Of a stretch of DNA of 64,000 bases, positions 16,189 through 25,508 are shown piece after piece (positions within the stretch are counted from its first letter, which is position 1; each line of letters begins with the position of its first letter). The notes below the pieces were generated by a model. That model saw only the letters and a list, made by a program, of their open reading frames with translations. It was not told the origin of the DNA and made no database searches. The DNA is from an uncultured Eubacterium sp. (lineage in GTDB: Bacteria; Bacillota; Clostridia; Lachnospirales; Lachnospiraceae). The stretch covers positions 199,781 through 263,780 of the forward strand of contig CAJTRZ010000002.1 of NCBI GenBank assembly GCA_910578975.1. Direction: 5' to 3'. The position numbers were made by a program, and so were the translations under genes.

Positions 16189-17676
16189 TTAATTAAAACA
16201 GGCATCAAATACTTCTTTTGCACAGTTTGTAGCAGAATTACTTCCCTGTGGCATATTCTCTAAAACAACAGCTATAGCAATTCTTTTCTTTCCCTTTTTT
16301 GCATATCCAACAAACCAAGAATTTACATTGTCTTTTTTGTCCACTTCCGCTGTTCCTGTCTTGCCATATGCCTTGTAATCAGAATACTTAAAAATCTTAG
16401 CAGTACCATATTCACACACTGCCGCCATATATTCCTGTAATATTTTTGCCTCAGACTTTGACATAAGGCGTTTGTATTCTTCCTGTTCAGCCATCTTTAC
16501 TGTGTTTCCACTACTATTTTCAATATAATCCACCACATAAGGTTTCATTAATATACCATTGTTTGCCACAGCCGAAGCAATCATAGCCATATGTGCCGGA
16601 GATACTGTAGTTTTACCCTGACCAATACTCGTCTGCGTAATATCAAACTGAGTAGATTTCTTTGTTAACGGAAATACACTCTCGTTATAATCCATCTCCA
16701 ATGGTAATGGCTGATTAAACAATAATTTATCCGCTGTTTTCCTGAATTTTGGTATATTTAATTCATTTCCAATAGAAGAAAATGCACTATTACACGAATG
16801 CGCAAATGAATCTTTTAAATTCTCACTATAATGTGATGTCCCATCAAAGCATTTAATAGAAAATCCTTTAAATGATGCCTTTCCATTACAATAATATTCA
16901 AAATCATTGTAATTTTTATTTTCCTTGATATATTCTAATGCAGTCACAATTTTAAATATAGAACCTGGTATATATTTCCCCTGAGTTGCCCGGTTTACAA
17001 GTCTTGAATCACTAGAATCCTTCACCAAATCATCCCATATATCATCAATAGTAGACGGATCATAAGAAGGTCTGGATGTCATGGAAAGAATGGCTCCTGT
17101 ATCCGGATTCATAACAAAAACAGCACCTTTATAACCTTCGAGACTATTGTAGGCAGCCTTTTGTGTGCTGACACTCAACGTAGTATAGACATCACATCCT
17201 GTTTCTGTTGTATTTGAAAAATCATTAATAATTTTTTGCATAACACTTGTCTGGGATGACAGCAAATCATAATTGCACATTTTTTCCAAACCGTATTTAC
17301 CATGAGTCGTAATGCCAATAGCATGTGCAAAAGTTTTGCCATAAGGATACTCTCTTGTATCATCTGAAAAATCCTTTTCTGTTCCTTTTGTATCTGTATA
17401 TGCCAGTTTCTTTTTACTACGGCTGTAAATCGTACCTCTGACTACCTTTGATGCATTTTCATCAATTCTTCGGTTATACGTATTATTCAATATCTTCTGA
17501 CTGTCAACTGCTACAAAATAAGCATAAAATCCAATCATAAACGCAAAAATCATAGTTATAACAATCGTTGTAACCATAGCCTGCTTATTCATCTTTTTTC
17601 TATCATTTCTAACGGATTTTGATTTCCTGGGTGTTTTCAACGATTCTGATTTCCTGGGTGTTTCTTTCCTTGACAT
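16189..17676 (-). CDS. Class B penicillin-binding protein (PbpA/FtsI type)
   Basis: A 495-residue peptidoglycan transpeptidase. One membrane anchor (about residues 34-55) follows a basic cytoplasmic tail of about 33 residues. The catalytic domain (about 185-490) has SxxK as GSIFKI (active Ser near 238), SxN as HSCNSAF, and KTG as YGKTGTAEV near 440. The non-catalytic N-terminal domain is short, as in the small PbpA-type enzymes usually paired with an FtsW/RodA protein, and the upstream gene is exactly that. The start at 17676 has AGGAG 7 nt upstream and lies 68 nt inside the upstream gene. The tail contains two copies of TPRKS, encoded by a tandem DNA repeat shared with the other frame. Confidence 0.93.
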   Translation of the reverse strand: MSRKETPRKSESLKTPRKSKSVRNDRKKMNKQAMVTTIVITMIFAFMIGFYAYFVAVDSQKILNNTYNRRIDENASKVVRGTIYSRSKKKLAYTDTKGTEKDFSDDTREYPYGKTFAHAIGITTHGKYGLEKMCNYDLLSSQTSVMQKIINDFSNTTETGCDVYTTLSVSTQKAAYNSLEGYKGAVFVMNPDTGAILSMTSRPSYDPSTIDDIWDDLVKDSSDSRLVNRATQGKYIPGSIFKIVTALEYIKENKNYNDFEYYCNGKASFKGFSIKCFDGTSHYSENLKDSFAHSCNSAFSSIGNELNIPKFRKTADKLLFNQPLPLEMDYNESVFPLTKKSTQFDITQTSIGQGKTTVSPAHMAMIASAVANNGILMKPYVVDYIENSSGNTVKMAEQEEYKRLMSKSEAKILQEYMAAVCEYGTAKIFKYSDYKAYGKTGTAEVDKKDNVNSWFVGYAKKGKKRIAIAVVLENMPQGSNSATNCAKEVFDACFN

Positions 17677-19024
17677 GTTTCGCTCCTTTTCGTGGTACTT
17701 TTCTTTTTGCCTGATGTTTTGTTGTTCCTACAATAGCCAATCCTTGTATGATTGCAAATACAATCAATGTACTCAATATAGAACTTCCACCATAACTAAG
17801 TAATGGAAATGTTACACCGGTAGATGGAATCATATTAATCGCACCACCAACCGTCACAATAATCTGAACTGCATATTGTATACCAAGCCCCACACAAACT
17901 AATTTATTAAACAAACTAATTTGCTGCATGGCAGTATTTAAAAATGCAATAAAACAAGTTAAACATACAACAATCAATAATATAGCAAAAATTGCACCAA
18001 ACTCCTCACCAATTGCTGAAAAAATAAAATCCTGATCTACTACCGGAATATCTTTTGGCTGCCCCTGATAAAGACCGGTTCCTGTCAGTCCACCGTTTCC
18101 TAAAGCAAATAATGACTGTGTAATCTGATATCCTGTATCTCTGGGATCTGCCCACGGGTCCATCCAGACACTCACACGGACACGGACATGGGCAAAGAGT
18201 CTATAGGCTAATATCGATGCAATAGATAATCCTCCAAAGCAAATAAATATATAGCGTGCCTTTCTAGTGCCAATATATACCATAAACACATACACCATAA
18301 AGAAAATCAAAGCACTTCCAAGATCTCTGGATGCAACCAAAATCAAAACATGTATTCCCGCCATTACTGCAGATAAAACAATATTTTTAAAATCTGCTGA
18401 TCGGCTGAGAAGCCCTGCTATAAAAAATACAAATATAATCTTTACAAACTCTGATGGCTGAAATGCAAACCCACCAATTTTAATTGACAAATTTGCTCCA
18501 CCTGTTTCCTGTCCTAATATCAAAACACTGGATAATAATCCGATTCCCACGAGACAATATATCCACGTAAATGATTTCCACATTTCATATTTACTCATCA
18601 AATATGGAACAACCAAAGATGCCATAGACACAATAGCTACAATAATAAACTGCTTGATACTATTTTGAAATCTTAATCTTGCGAGAATAATAAATCCAAT
18701 TGTTAAAAGCATACACATATTACTCAGAATCGCTTTGTTTATATTCGGATAAATAATCGGGAATATCCCCAATACAACAATCAGGTAACATAATTGTGCT
18801 CCCCCTAATACAATGACTCCAATATCTGTTGTATCCTGCTGGTTTAAATAAATTGTTGCAATCCCAAGAAAATAAGTTAAAAATATTATTCCGTTTTGTC
18901 GTTGAAAAATACCGGAAGCTTTATATGGATTTTTACATCTGAGAGCGCTCAAGCATTCCCACACATAAAAAAACATCAACAATATAAAAAGGTATTTTGT
19001 TACGATTACTAAAAATGTACTCAT
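17609..19024 (-). CDS. FtsW/RodA/SpoVE family peptidoglycan polymerase
   Basis: A 471-residue SEDS protein with about ten membrane helices. It has the family signatures GLTGTGLYQGQPKDIP, DFIFSAIGEEFG and TGVTFPLLSYGGSS. SEDS proteins polymerise lipid II into glycan strands and work with a class B PBP as transpeptidase; here that PBP is encoded next, overlapping by 68 nt, so the two are surely translated together. Whether the pair serves division, elongation or sporulation cannot be told, though zapA at the head of the operon hints at division. The soluble C-terminal tail ends in a duplicated NTQEI motif. GGGAGA lies 6 nt before the start; the U32 gene ends 17 bp upstream. Confidence 0.93.
   Translation of the reverse strand: MSTFLVIVTKYLFILLMFFYVWECLSALRCKNPYKASGIFQRQNGIIFLTYFLGIATIYLNQQDTTDIGVIVLGGAQLCYLIVVLGIFPIIYPNINKAILSNMCMLLTIGFIILARLRFQNSIKQFIIVAIVSMASLVVPYLMSKYEMWKSFTWIYCLVGIGLLSSVLILGQETGGANLSIKIGGFAFQPSEFVKIIFVFFIAGLLSRSADFKNIVLSAVMAGIHVLILVASRDLGSALIFFMVYVFMVYIGTRKARYIFICFGGLSIASILAYRLFAHVRVRVSVWMDPWADPRDTGYQITQSLFALGNGGLTGTGLYQGQPKDIPVVDQDFIFSAIGEEFGAIFAILLIVVCLTCFIAFLNTAMQQISLFNKLVCVGLGIQYAVQIIVTVGGAINMIPSTGVTFPLLSYGGSSILSTLIVFAIIQGLAIVGTTKHQAKRKVPRKGAKHVKERNTQEIRIVENTQEIKIR
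17615..17664 (-). repeat. 27-bp tandem repeat inside an ftsW/pbp gene overlap
   Basis: Two copies of a unit with core TGATTTCCTGGGTGTTT (plus-strand sense) begin at 17615 and 17642. Because 27 is a multiple of three, the unit repeats in frame in both genes: NTQEI at the end of the SEDS protein and TPRKS at the start of the PBP. Confidence 0.85.
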
Positions 19025-19041
19025 TATTTGTCTCCCATATA

Positions 19042-21192
19042 TTACAATACGCCTCTTTTGAAATGTCCTCTTGTAGAATCTGTATTATCTATTGTCTTTT
19101 GATTATGAATGAACACATTGATATACTGTTCCAGACTCTCCTTTACCTGATTTTCAGTTTCAAAAGTATAATTTAGTCTGATACTTCCTGGATTCAGAGA
19201 TTTAATCTCTGCTCCATACCCCAGTAAAGATAGTGGTTTACAATTATACATAATATTATAACAATATTGACAGATACACTTAGTGGCGAACTTATTATTT
19301 AATCTGTCTCTAATTTCATATGTGGTGTTCTTACTATCACATTGTTTACATGTTTTCAAACCACATCCAGCTGAAATCATTACAGGCATATATCCAAATG
19401 CAATAAATTCCTCTTTTTCACATCCTCTGTCTTTTAATTCCCTGTAATTTAATTCTAAAGGTACCGTTGAAACAATCTCTTCACTCAGATAATAATCTTT
19501 CGCAATAGTATTATATGTATAAACATTATAGTCAAAAACATAATTATTTTCCAGACCATTCTTATCTAAATAATAGTATTGTTCTATATTACGGATTAAA
19601 AACCCGTCAAATTTAAACAAGTCATCTCCAAATTTTATATGAAATATCTTTTTATCCTTCTCTCGAAACATATATGGCATAGCAAGAAATACTTCTTTAT
19701 TTGCTTCGTGTATTTTTTTTATCAGTTTTGAAACTTCTTTTTCGTGGAACGCATATTCCTCAATATATATTCTATTTACATACTTATTTTTCAATACAGA
19801 ATCCAATTGTTTAAAATCTGATATTAAAACATTAATACTAAGGCTGTCATTATGATATCTTACTTTTGTGATTTTTTTTTGTTCTACTTTTTTTCTTCTA
19901 TCAATAAATAAAATACAATTTTGTACTTTCTCTATAAAATCTCTTCTTAACTGATTTAAATATCCAACCTGAACGAAAATACCATCCGATAACCGAATGT
20001 CTATACTGTGAATTTCAAAATTTGTATTACCCAATTTTGATAACTGTTTTAATACAATGTCCTCCGTAATTGGTCTGTTCTCAGCAATAAGCGGTCTTTC
20101 TCCCTGTAAAACAACTTTTTCTCCATTTATCTGAGTACTCAACTCTATAGGAGTATTTTTTTCAATTACAACTGTAATATCTAACGGATATCTCTTTCTC
20201 TTACTAACATATTTTTCTTTTAAAGACTTAACAAACTCTGTGTTTTCTCTTCGAAATACCGGCTTTTTTAAAGAAATCATTTCTGAACCATTATTTTTAT
20301 AATAATAACTTTCACTAAAACCATTTCTGTTAAATAAATCTGACAATAGTCTTATATCTTTTTCATCAACATTATATCTCTCTCTATCATCTAAATATTT
20401 GTCAATATATTTCCTATATATGCTTACTACTCCCGCCACATATTCAGGCTTTTTCATTCTTCCTTCTATTTTTAATGAATATACACCGGCTTCTATAATA
20501 TCCGGTAAAATTCTTAATGTGCAAATATCTTTAGGACTTAATACATATTTATTATTCCCACTATTTATTAATTCTCCATTTTTAATAATATCATATTCCA
20601 TTCTGCATGGCTGGGCACACTGTCCCCGATTGCCACTTCTGCCACCAATATAACTGCTCATAAAGCACTGGCCAGAATAACAATAGCATAATGCACCATG
20701 AACAAAGCTTTCAATTTCTATTTCCGAGGAATCACGAATCATCTTAATTTCATTAATAGACAGTTCTCTCGGTGTCACGATTCTTGTTACTCCTAATTTT
20801 TCTAACTCTTTCACAGTTAATTTTCCGGTAATCGTCATTTGTGTGCTGGCATGGATATGTAATCCCGGAAAATTTTCTTTTATAAACAATAAAACACCCA
20901 TATCCTGTACAATAACTGCATCCAGACCGTATTCATATAAAGGCAACAGGTAATTAAATAGCTGTTCTTCTATTTCTTTTTCTTTAATAAGTGTATTAAT
21001 TGTCAAATATATCTTTTTGCCAAATAAATGTGCATAATCAATAACTGAATATAATTCATCCAAAGTAAGGTTCTGAGCATTCGCTCTGGCACCAAATAAA
21101 TTACCACCGGTATAAACAGCATCTGCTCCTGCATTTAACGCTGCAATCACACTATCATAACTTCCACCAGGTGCTAGTAACTCTATCAACAT
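19042..21192 (-). CDS. Peptidase U32 family protein (RlhA-like, with DUF3656-type insert)
   Basis: A 716-residue U32-family protein. The N-terminal TIM-barrel-like domain opens ELLAPGGSYDSVIAALNAGADAVY and carries the U32 signature ESFVHGALCYCYSGQCFMSSYIGGRSGNRGQCAQPCR, described here in parts, with its conserved Cys residues (about 160-200). A DUF3656-like middle (about 365-480) and a C-terminal Cys-rich segment (CGLKTCKQCDSKN, CICQYCYN) follow. Despite the family name, characterised members (RlhA, TrhP) are RNA hydroxylation enzymes using prephenate and an iron-sulfur cluster; the architecture is closest to RlhA, which modifies 23S rRNA. That function is inference. It sits between zapA and the ftsW-type gene with GGAGG before its start. 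Confidence 0.85.
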   Translation of the reverse strand: MLIELLAPGGSYDSVIAALNAGADAVYTGGNLFGARANAQNLTLDELYSVIDYAHLFGKKIYLTINTLIKEKEIEEQLFNYLLPLYEYGLDAVIVQDMGVLLFIKENFPGLHIHASTQMTITGKLTVKELEKLGVTRIVTPRELSINEIKMIRDSSEIEIESFVHGALCYCYSGQCFMSSYIGGRSGNRGQCAQPCRMEYDIIKNGELINSGNNKYVLSPKDICTLRILPDIIEAGVYSLKIEGRMKKPEYVAGVVSIYRKYIDKYLDDRERYNVDEKDIRLLSDLFNRNGFSESYYYKNNGSEMISLKKPVFRRENTEFVKSLKEKYVSKRKRYPLDITVVIEKNTPIELSTQINGEKVVLQGERPLIAENRPITEDIVLKQLSKLGNTNFEIHSIDIRLSDGIFVQVGYLNQLRRDFIEKVQNCILFIDRRKKVEQKKITKVRYHNDSLSINVLISDFKQLDSVLKNKYVNRIYIEEYAFHEKEVSKLIKKIHEANKEVFLAMPYMFREKDKKIFHIKFGDDLFKFDGFLIRNIEQYYYLDKNGLENNYVFDYNVYTYNTIAKDYYLSEEIVSTVPLELNYRELKDRGCEKEEFIAFGYMPVMISAGCGLKTCKQCDSKNTTYEIRDRLNNKFATKCICQYCYNIMYNCKPLSLLGYGAEIKSLNPGSIRLNYTFETENQVKESLEQYINVFIHNQKTIDNTDSTRGHFKRGVL

Positions 21193-21222
21193 GATATTCC
21201 TCCTAATGCCTTAAAGTAATAA

Positions 21223-21246
21223 ACGACCAGGCCGAAGCCTGATCGT
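21223..21246 (-). terminator. Hairpin just after zapA
   Basis: Minus strand: ACGATCAGGC-TTCG-GCCTGGTCGT with a stable TTCG loop, followed by the weak T-run TTTATTACTTT. It lies 6 bp past the zapA stop and 30 bp before the U32 start, so it probably reduces rather than stops transcription into the rest of the operon. Confidence 0.6.
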
Positions 21247-21251
21247 CTGAA

Positions 21252-21650
21252 TTACTTTTTAAGTTCTGTTTGAAGCTTAATGATTTCTTTTTCAAGATTT
21301 TTAATCTTTTCTAAGGCTTCATTTAACTCTTTTGATGCTGTTTCTGCTTTAGAATCAGAAACAATCAACTCATGTTTCAAATCATATACTTCTTTTTCTT
21401 TTAACTCTAAATCCCCTTCAAGCAAATCTGCCTGTTTTTTTGCTTTAAAATAGTCATTTGCAATATTAATTTCAAGAAGTATCCGCTGCATATCCATGTT
21501 CTGCATACGGTAACTTTCATTTTGTTTAAAATCTAAAATCATATTATTGATGTATGTAGCAACCTTTTGTAAATAAGCCTCACTTTCAAATCCACCAATA
21601 TTATAGATTTTTCCATCGATTATAACATCGATATAGTTCTTTGATGACAT
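21252..21650 (-). CDS. zapA: Cell division protein ZapA
   Basis: A 132-residue ZapA. The N-terminal domain (VIIDGKIYNIGGFESEAYLQKVATYIN) is the family fold that binds FtsZ. It is followed by a long coiled coil (about 55-130) rich in Glu, Lys and Leu, which dimerises and bundles FtsZ filaments at the division site. The start is the ATG at 21650, with AGGAG 6-7 nt upstream; a frame opening at 21680 has no ribosome binding site. The gene leads the run zapA, U32, ftsW-type, PBP, which ties this operon to septal wall synthesis. Confidence 0.9.
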   Translation of the reverse strand: MSSKNYIDVIIDGKIYNIGGFESEAYLQKVATYINNMILDFKQNESYRMQNMDMQRILLEINIANDYFKAKKQADLLEGDLELKEKEVYDLKHELIVSDSKAETASKELNEALEKIKNLEKEIIKLQTELKK

Positions 21651-21722
21651 AACTATCTCCTTGTACGTAAAATCATTCAATATAATATCACAAATCCTTT
21701 AAAATTAAAAGAAGAAAATATA

Positions 21723-22868
21723 TTATTTTACTTTAACTTTCTTTGGAGCTGACCAAACTGTATAGCCTGCCTTTGTTTTTACACGAACTCTTACATATAC
21801 AGTCTTCTTTGATTTAATCTTCTTTCCTTTTAATACAGTAGAAGGTTTCTTTGACTTAACTGTCTTCTTTCCTACAAAAGTTTTCTTTGGTGCATACTGG
21901 AATTCATATGATTTTGCACCTTTTACTTTCTTTGTAGAAACGCTGATTTTGTTCTTTCCTGCTTTTGCTTTTTTAAGCTTAGATGTAGCAACTTTATCAC
22001 CTGCAACAACCTTAAAGTCTTTTACTTCAACAGTACCCTTCATGTCATTTTCATCAGGGAAACTATAAAGGAATGCTCCCATAGCAATCATAATACCACA
22101 TGTATTCTGCTTATAAGCAATATTATCACCATCAACTGTGAATTTTACTGTAACATTAACATAATCGTCATTTCTGCTGTCAAGCGCGATAACACTGTAT
22201 TTTGTCTTAGTAGCATCTGCTTTTGTAGTAGTTACAACATTCTGTCCTTTGTATGTAGCAGTAACTTTTGTTCCTTTAATTCCAGGATCACCATCTTTTT
22301 TATGATTTCTGTATGCTTTTACATGAACATGCTTAATATAATTGTATTTTCCTGTTCCAACATTATATCCTGTACCATCAGCACGTTCTTTAGATTCCAT
22401 AATTTCATTCTTAAGTGTGCTCTTAATCTTGAATGTAGCTGTGTATGTACGACCTTTTTCAATCTTTAAGATTTTCTTTGCTGTAACACCCCATGGGTTA
22501 TTTCCTACACATCCCCAGATTGGATTTCCTTTGGCATCCTTTTTTCCTGTAGGTGCCCAGTTTGCACTCCAGCCTGTACTTGTAACGTCCATTAAGAAAC
22601 TACTTGGTGTCTGTGAAGTAATTTTTGCATTTTCACCATAACTCTTCTTTGTATCAGCAGTATTCATATACTTCTGACCATCTTTCTTTAATGCATCTTC
22701 CCATTCACCTTTATCCTCTCTTGTATGAATGGAGAATCCCTGCCATTTCACACCGTTGGATATATCTGTACCTTTTTTCACAGCGGCAGGTACTGCACCG
22801 ACTAAGCCAACTACCATTGTTAATGTCATTACTGTAGCTGCAACTTTTTTGAATAAATTCTTTCTCAT
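21723..22868 (-). CDS. Secreted protein with cationic FN3-like C-terminal module
   Basis: A 381-residue exported protein. The signal peptide (about 1-28) has a basic start, a hydrophobic core TVMTLTMVVGLVGAV and a likely cut after AVPAA. Residues about 40-285 look like a single beta-rich domain with many aromatic residues (KWQGFSIHT, GWSANWAPTG, NNPWGVTAKK); a carbohydrate-binding role is a guess. The last 85 residues are a Lys-rich FN3-like domain (SKLKKAKAGKNKISVSTKK...WSAPKKVKVK), closely resembling the ends of the proteins at 39714-42389, 55436-58171 and 63558-64000. There is no LPXTG. AGGAGG precedes the start. It lies 46 bp behind ruvB but is probably a separate function. Confidence 0.75.
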   Translation of the reverse strand: MRKNLFKKVAATVMTLTMVVGLVGAVPAAVKKGTDISNGVKWQGFSIHTREDKGEWEDALKKDGQKYMNTADTKKSYGENAKITSQTPSSFLMDVTSTGWSANWAPTGKKDAKGNPIWGCVGNNPWGVTAKKILKIEKGRTYTATFKIKSTLKNEIMESKERADGTGYNVGTGKYNYIKHVHVKAYRNHKKDGDPGIKGTKVTATYKGQNVVTTTKADATKTKYSVIALDSRNDDYVNVTVKFTVDGDNIAYKQNTCGIMIAMGAFLYSFPDENDMKGTVEVKDFKVVAGDKVATSKLKKAKAGKNKISVSTKKVKGAKSYEFQYAPKKTFVGKKTVKSKKPSTVLKGKKIKSKKTVYVRVRVKTKAGYTVWSAPKKVKVK

Positions 22869-22914
22869 TTTATCCTTCCTCCTAAAAATTTTTCATAATA
22901 ATAGAATAACATTT

Positions 22915-23913
22915 TTAGATATTATTTTCAATACCAATATGTGTATAAGCGAGGTCTGTAACGATTCTTCCCCGAGGGGTTCTCTGAATCAAACCATTCT
23001 GAATTAAATAAGGTTCATACACATCTTCTAACGTACCTGAATCCTCACCTAACGCAGCAGCCAGCGTATCCAGACCCACCGGTCCTCCGGAAAACTTATA
23101 TATAATTGTTTCCAGTATACTTCTATCACCTTTATCTAATCCTAATTTGTCCACTTCCAACATATCTAACGCCATATTTGCCACATCATACGTAATAATT
23201 CCATCATACTTTACCTGTGCAAAATCACGGACTCTTTTTAACAGTCTGTTTGCAAGTCTTGGCGTTCCTCTGGAACGTCTTGCCATCTCAACCGCTCCAT
23301 TTTCTTCAATCTCTACTCCCAATAATGATGCTGAGCGGGTTATAATTTTCTTCAATTCATCTACCGAATAAAATTCCAACTTATTGATTACTCCAAAACG
23401 GTCTCTTAACGGTGCTGTAAGAAGTCCTGCTCTAGTTGTCGCTCCAACCAAAGTGAATTTCGGCAGGTCCAATCTAATGGAACGGGCTCCCTGTCCTTTT
23501 CCTATCATAATGTCTATAGAATAATCCTCCATTGCAGGATAAAGAACTTCTTCTACCTGCCTGTTCAATCTATGTATTTCATCAATAAATAAAATATCAT
23601 TTTCTGAAAGATTATTCAGTATTGCTGCCATCTCTCCCGGTTTTTCTATTGCCGGTCCCGATGTAACTTTTATATTGACTCCCATCTCATTTGCAATAAT
23701 AGATGCCAGTGTCGTCTTCCCTAATCCCGGAGGTCCATAAAAAAGTACATGATCTAACGGTTCATTTCTGGACTTTGCTGCCTCAATAAATATTTTCAGA
23801 TTTGTTTTCGCTTTTTTCTGTCCCACATACTGTTCTAAAGTTTCAGGACGCAGGCCTTTTTCAATCACAACATCCTCTGATGCCATTTCCGTTTGAATAA
23901 TTCTCTTGCTCAT
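22915..23913 (-). CDS. ruvB: Holliday junction branch migration ATPase RuvB
   Basis: A 332-residue AAA+ protein, the normal length. It begins with LRPETLEQYVGQKKAK and has Walker A GPPGLGKTT, Walker B ILFIDEIHRL, sensor 1 VGATTRAG and the arginine finger region APLRDRFG, followed by the C-terminal winged helix (EPYLIQNGLIQRTPRGR). RuvB is the motor that drives branch migration of Holliday junctions with RuvA. It follows ruvA by 51 bp at the end of the NusG_II-protein, HepT-like, ruvA, ruvB transcript. Confidence 0.98.
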   Translation of the reverse strand: MSKRIIQTEMASEDVVIEKGLRPETLEQYVGQKKAKTNLKIFIEAAKSRNEPLDHVLFYGPPGLGKTTLASIIANEMGVNIKVTSGPAIEKPGEMAAILNNLSENDILFIDEIHRLNRQVEEVLYPAMEDYSIDIMIGKGQGARSIRLDLPKFTLVGATTRAGLLTAPLRDRFGVINKLEFYSVDELKKIITRSASLLGVEIEENGAVEMARRSRGTPRLANRLLKRVRDFAQVKYDGIITYDVANMALDMLEVDKLGLDKGDRSILETIIYKFSGGPVGLDTLAAALGEDSGTLEDVYEPYLIQNGLIQRTPRGRIVTDLAYTHIGIENNI

Positions 23914-23964
23914 ATCTGTTCCTCTATTTTTATCACTCTTATTATTACTGTCTCTTCATAACAA

Positions 23965-24555
23965 CTACATAATATTTTTTAAAGCAGCTTTCAATAACAT
24001 TTCCACATCCATTTTCTCTGAAATATCCACTTTCTTTACTGCATTAAATGCATCTGTTCTGGAATATCCAAGAGCCAGTAATGCTTCAATAGCATCTGAC
24101 TGTACCGTAGAAACTGTAGCAATTTTCTCTGCTCCCTGAACAGAAATCATATCCTGAATATCAATTTTATCTTTTAGTTCAATAATGATACGCTGTGCGG
24201 TCTTTACACCGATCCCCTGTGCTTTTGAGATAGCCTTGGCATCTCCTGAAATAATCGCCATCTGGAGGGAATCACCAGGACATGCAGAAATGATCGCCAG
24301 TCCTCCCTTTGGACCAACACCACTGACTCCAATAAGTTTTTTAAATAAATCTAATTCATCCTTTGTCAGAAAACCGTATAACTGCATCGCATCTTCTCTG
24401 ACACTAAAATATGTATAAATCTTTAATTTTTCACCCACACCAATCATTTCCAATGATGCATTCGGCATAAAAATATTATATCCTGTTTCATTGTGTTCCA
24501 ATACAACCCTGTCGCTCTCAACGGAATCGACCACACCAATAATATATGAAATCAT
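23965..24555 (-). CDS. ruvA: Holliday junction DNA-binding protein RuvA
   Basis: A 196-residue protein of standard length. It has the N-terminal OB fold (MISYIIGVVDSVESDRVVLEHNETGYNIFM), helix-hairpin-helix segments (LIGVSGVGPKGGLAII and AQGIGVKTAQRIIIELKDK), and the C-terminal domain that contacts RuvB (EALLALGYSRTDAFNAV). RuvA tetramers hold the Holliday junction open for RuvB. Its start codon overlaps the stop of the upstream membrane protein gene (ATGA, 4 nt). Confidence 0.98.
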   Translation of the reverse strand: MISYIIGVVDSVESDRVVLEHNETGYNIFMPNASLEMIGVGEKLKIYTYFSVREDAMQLYGFLTKDELDLFKKLIGVSGVGPKGGLAIISACPGDSLQMAIISGDAKAISKAQGIGVKTAQRIIIELKDKIDIQDMISVQGAEKIATVSTVQSDAIEALLALGYSRTDAFNAVKKVDISEKMDVEMLLKAALKNIM

Positions 24556-25061
24556 CTTATATCTCTCCCAATTTCTTTAAAAATATACTTGTGCACTCTA
24601 TTGTAAACAAATAAACCTAATATTCCAATCAACATTCCCGTTATTATTCCTGAGAACATCAGAACCGGAACATAAGCCAATATACTATATGTTTCCACTA
24701 CCATGCCCGCAACAATCATCTGACCTATATTGTGGAATACACCTCCTAATATTGCTACGGTAACTATAGACAAATTTATTTTTTTTGCTCCAACCATGAT
24801 GATATAACTAAATCCTGCTCCAGCCAGACTGTATACAATGGCAAACATATTGCCAAACATAAAGCCAACCAGCAAAATCCGTACTACATTAATAATCAGA
24901 GCCTCTCTGTCACCTAATAAATATAAAGCCAGTACAATCGAAAAATTTGCGAGACCTAATTTTACTCCTGGAATACCAACGACCGGAATAAAGGTTTCAA
25001 TATAACTTAATATAACAGCAAATGCTGTAAATAGTGACGTGACTGCTATTTTCTTACTCAT
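24552..25061 (-). CDS. HepT-like (Gx transporter family) membrane protein
   Basis: A 169-residue protein with about five membrane helices. The sequence VILSYIETFIPVVGIPGVKLGLANFSIVLALYLLGDREAL (described in part: PGVKLGLANF) is the hallmark of the HepT/Gx_transp family, annotated either as heptaprenyl diphosphate synthase component I or as an ECF-type substrate-binding protein. Its association here with a NusG_II-domain protein and the nearby apbE matches gene clusters for flavin-based extracytosolic electron transfer, where a quinone, isoprenoid or flavin-related transport role has been proposed. The substrate is unknown. It overlaps the upstream gene by 8 nt and ruvA by 4 nt, so all are translated in series. 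Confidence 0.8.
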   Translation of the reverse strand: MSKKIAVTSLFTAFAVILSYIETFIPVVGIPGVKLGLANFSIVLALYLLGDREALIINVVRILLVGFMFGNMFAIVYSLAGAGFSYIIMVGAKKINLSIVTVAILGGVFHNIGQMIVAGMVVETYSILAYVPVLMFSGIITGMLIGILGLFVYNRVHKYIFKEIGRDIR

Positions 25062-25413
25062 CGTTTTCCCTCTCTTCTGCTGATATTTTCACAACAACTT
25101 TATGAGGTAGACAAATAATACTTTCGCCGCTTTTAGAGATTTTCCCCTGCTTCACGCATAATTTATCGGGACAATCCGCTTTGTCCATATAAACTGTTCC
25201 CTTCTTTATAATAATACGATTAAAATTATTGTCTATTTTAATATCATATGCTCCATTTTTATTTAATGAATATGTTTCAATAAGGGTATCTCCTTTGTAT
25301 ATCTGGACATATCGTGCTTCTTTATAACTCATGAGAAAAAAAACAAAATATGTTCCCAAAACTGCGAGCAATAAAATCGCAATTATTACGATATCCTTTT
25401 TATATTTTTTCAT
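25054..25413 (-). CDS. NusG domain II-containing membrane-anchored protein
   Basis: A 119-residue protein: one N-terminal membrane helix (about 6-28), then an extracellular NusG_II-type beta domain with the Cys pair of KADCPDKLCVKQGKI and a final LPHKVVVKI. These small proteins commonly sit with Gx_transp/HepT-like proteins, FMN-binding proteins or ApbE and are thought to belong to surface electron-transfer systems; their exact job is unknown. I use the ATG at 25413, since the upstream ATG at 25470 lies ahead of the predicted transcript start. AAGGAG is 13 nt before the chosen ATG, a long spacing. It heads the operon ending in ruvB. Confidence 0.8.
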   Translation of the reverse strand: MKKYKKDIVIIAILLLAVLGTYFVFFLMSYKEARYVQIYKGDTLIETYSLNKNGAYDIKIDNNFNRIIIKKGTVYMDKADCPDKLCVKQGKISKSGESIICLPHKVVVKISAEERENDE

Positions 25414-25470
25414 AGTTTTTATTTTGCTCCTTTTCAGTACAAAAACAGAACGAATGTTTACCCTCTTCAT

Positions 25471-25499
25471 ATCATAGCATATAAATTTTTATCTTACAA
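25471..25499 (-). promoter_or_regulatory. Sigma-A promoter of the NusG_II-HepT-ruvAB operon
   Basis: Minus strand: -35 TTGTAA (25494-25499), -10 TATGAT (25471-25476), spacer 17 bp. Confidence 0.65.
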
Positions 25500-25508
25500 A
25501 TCTTTTAT

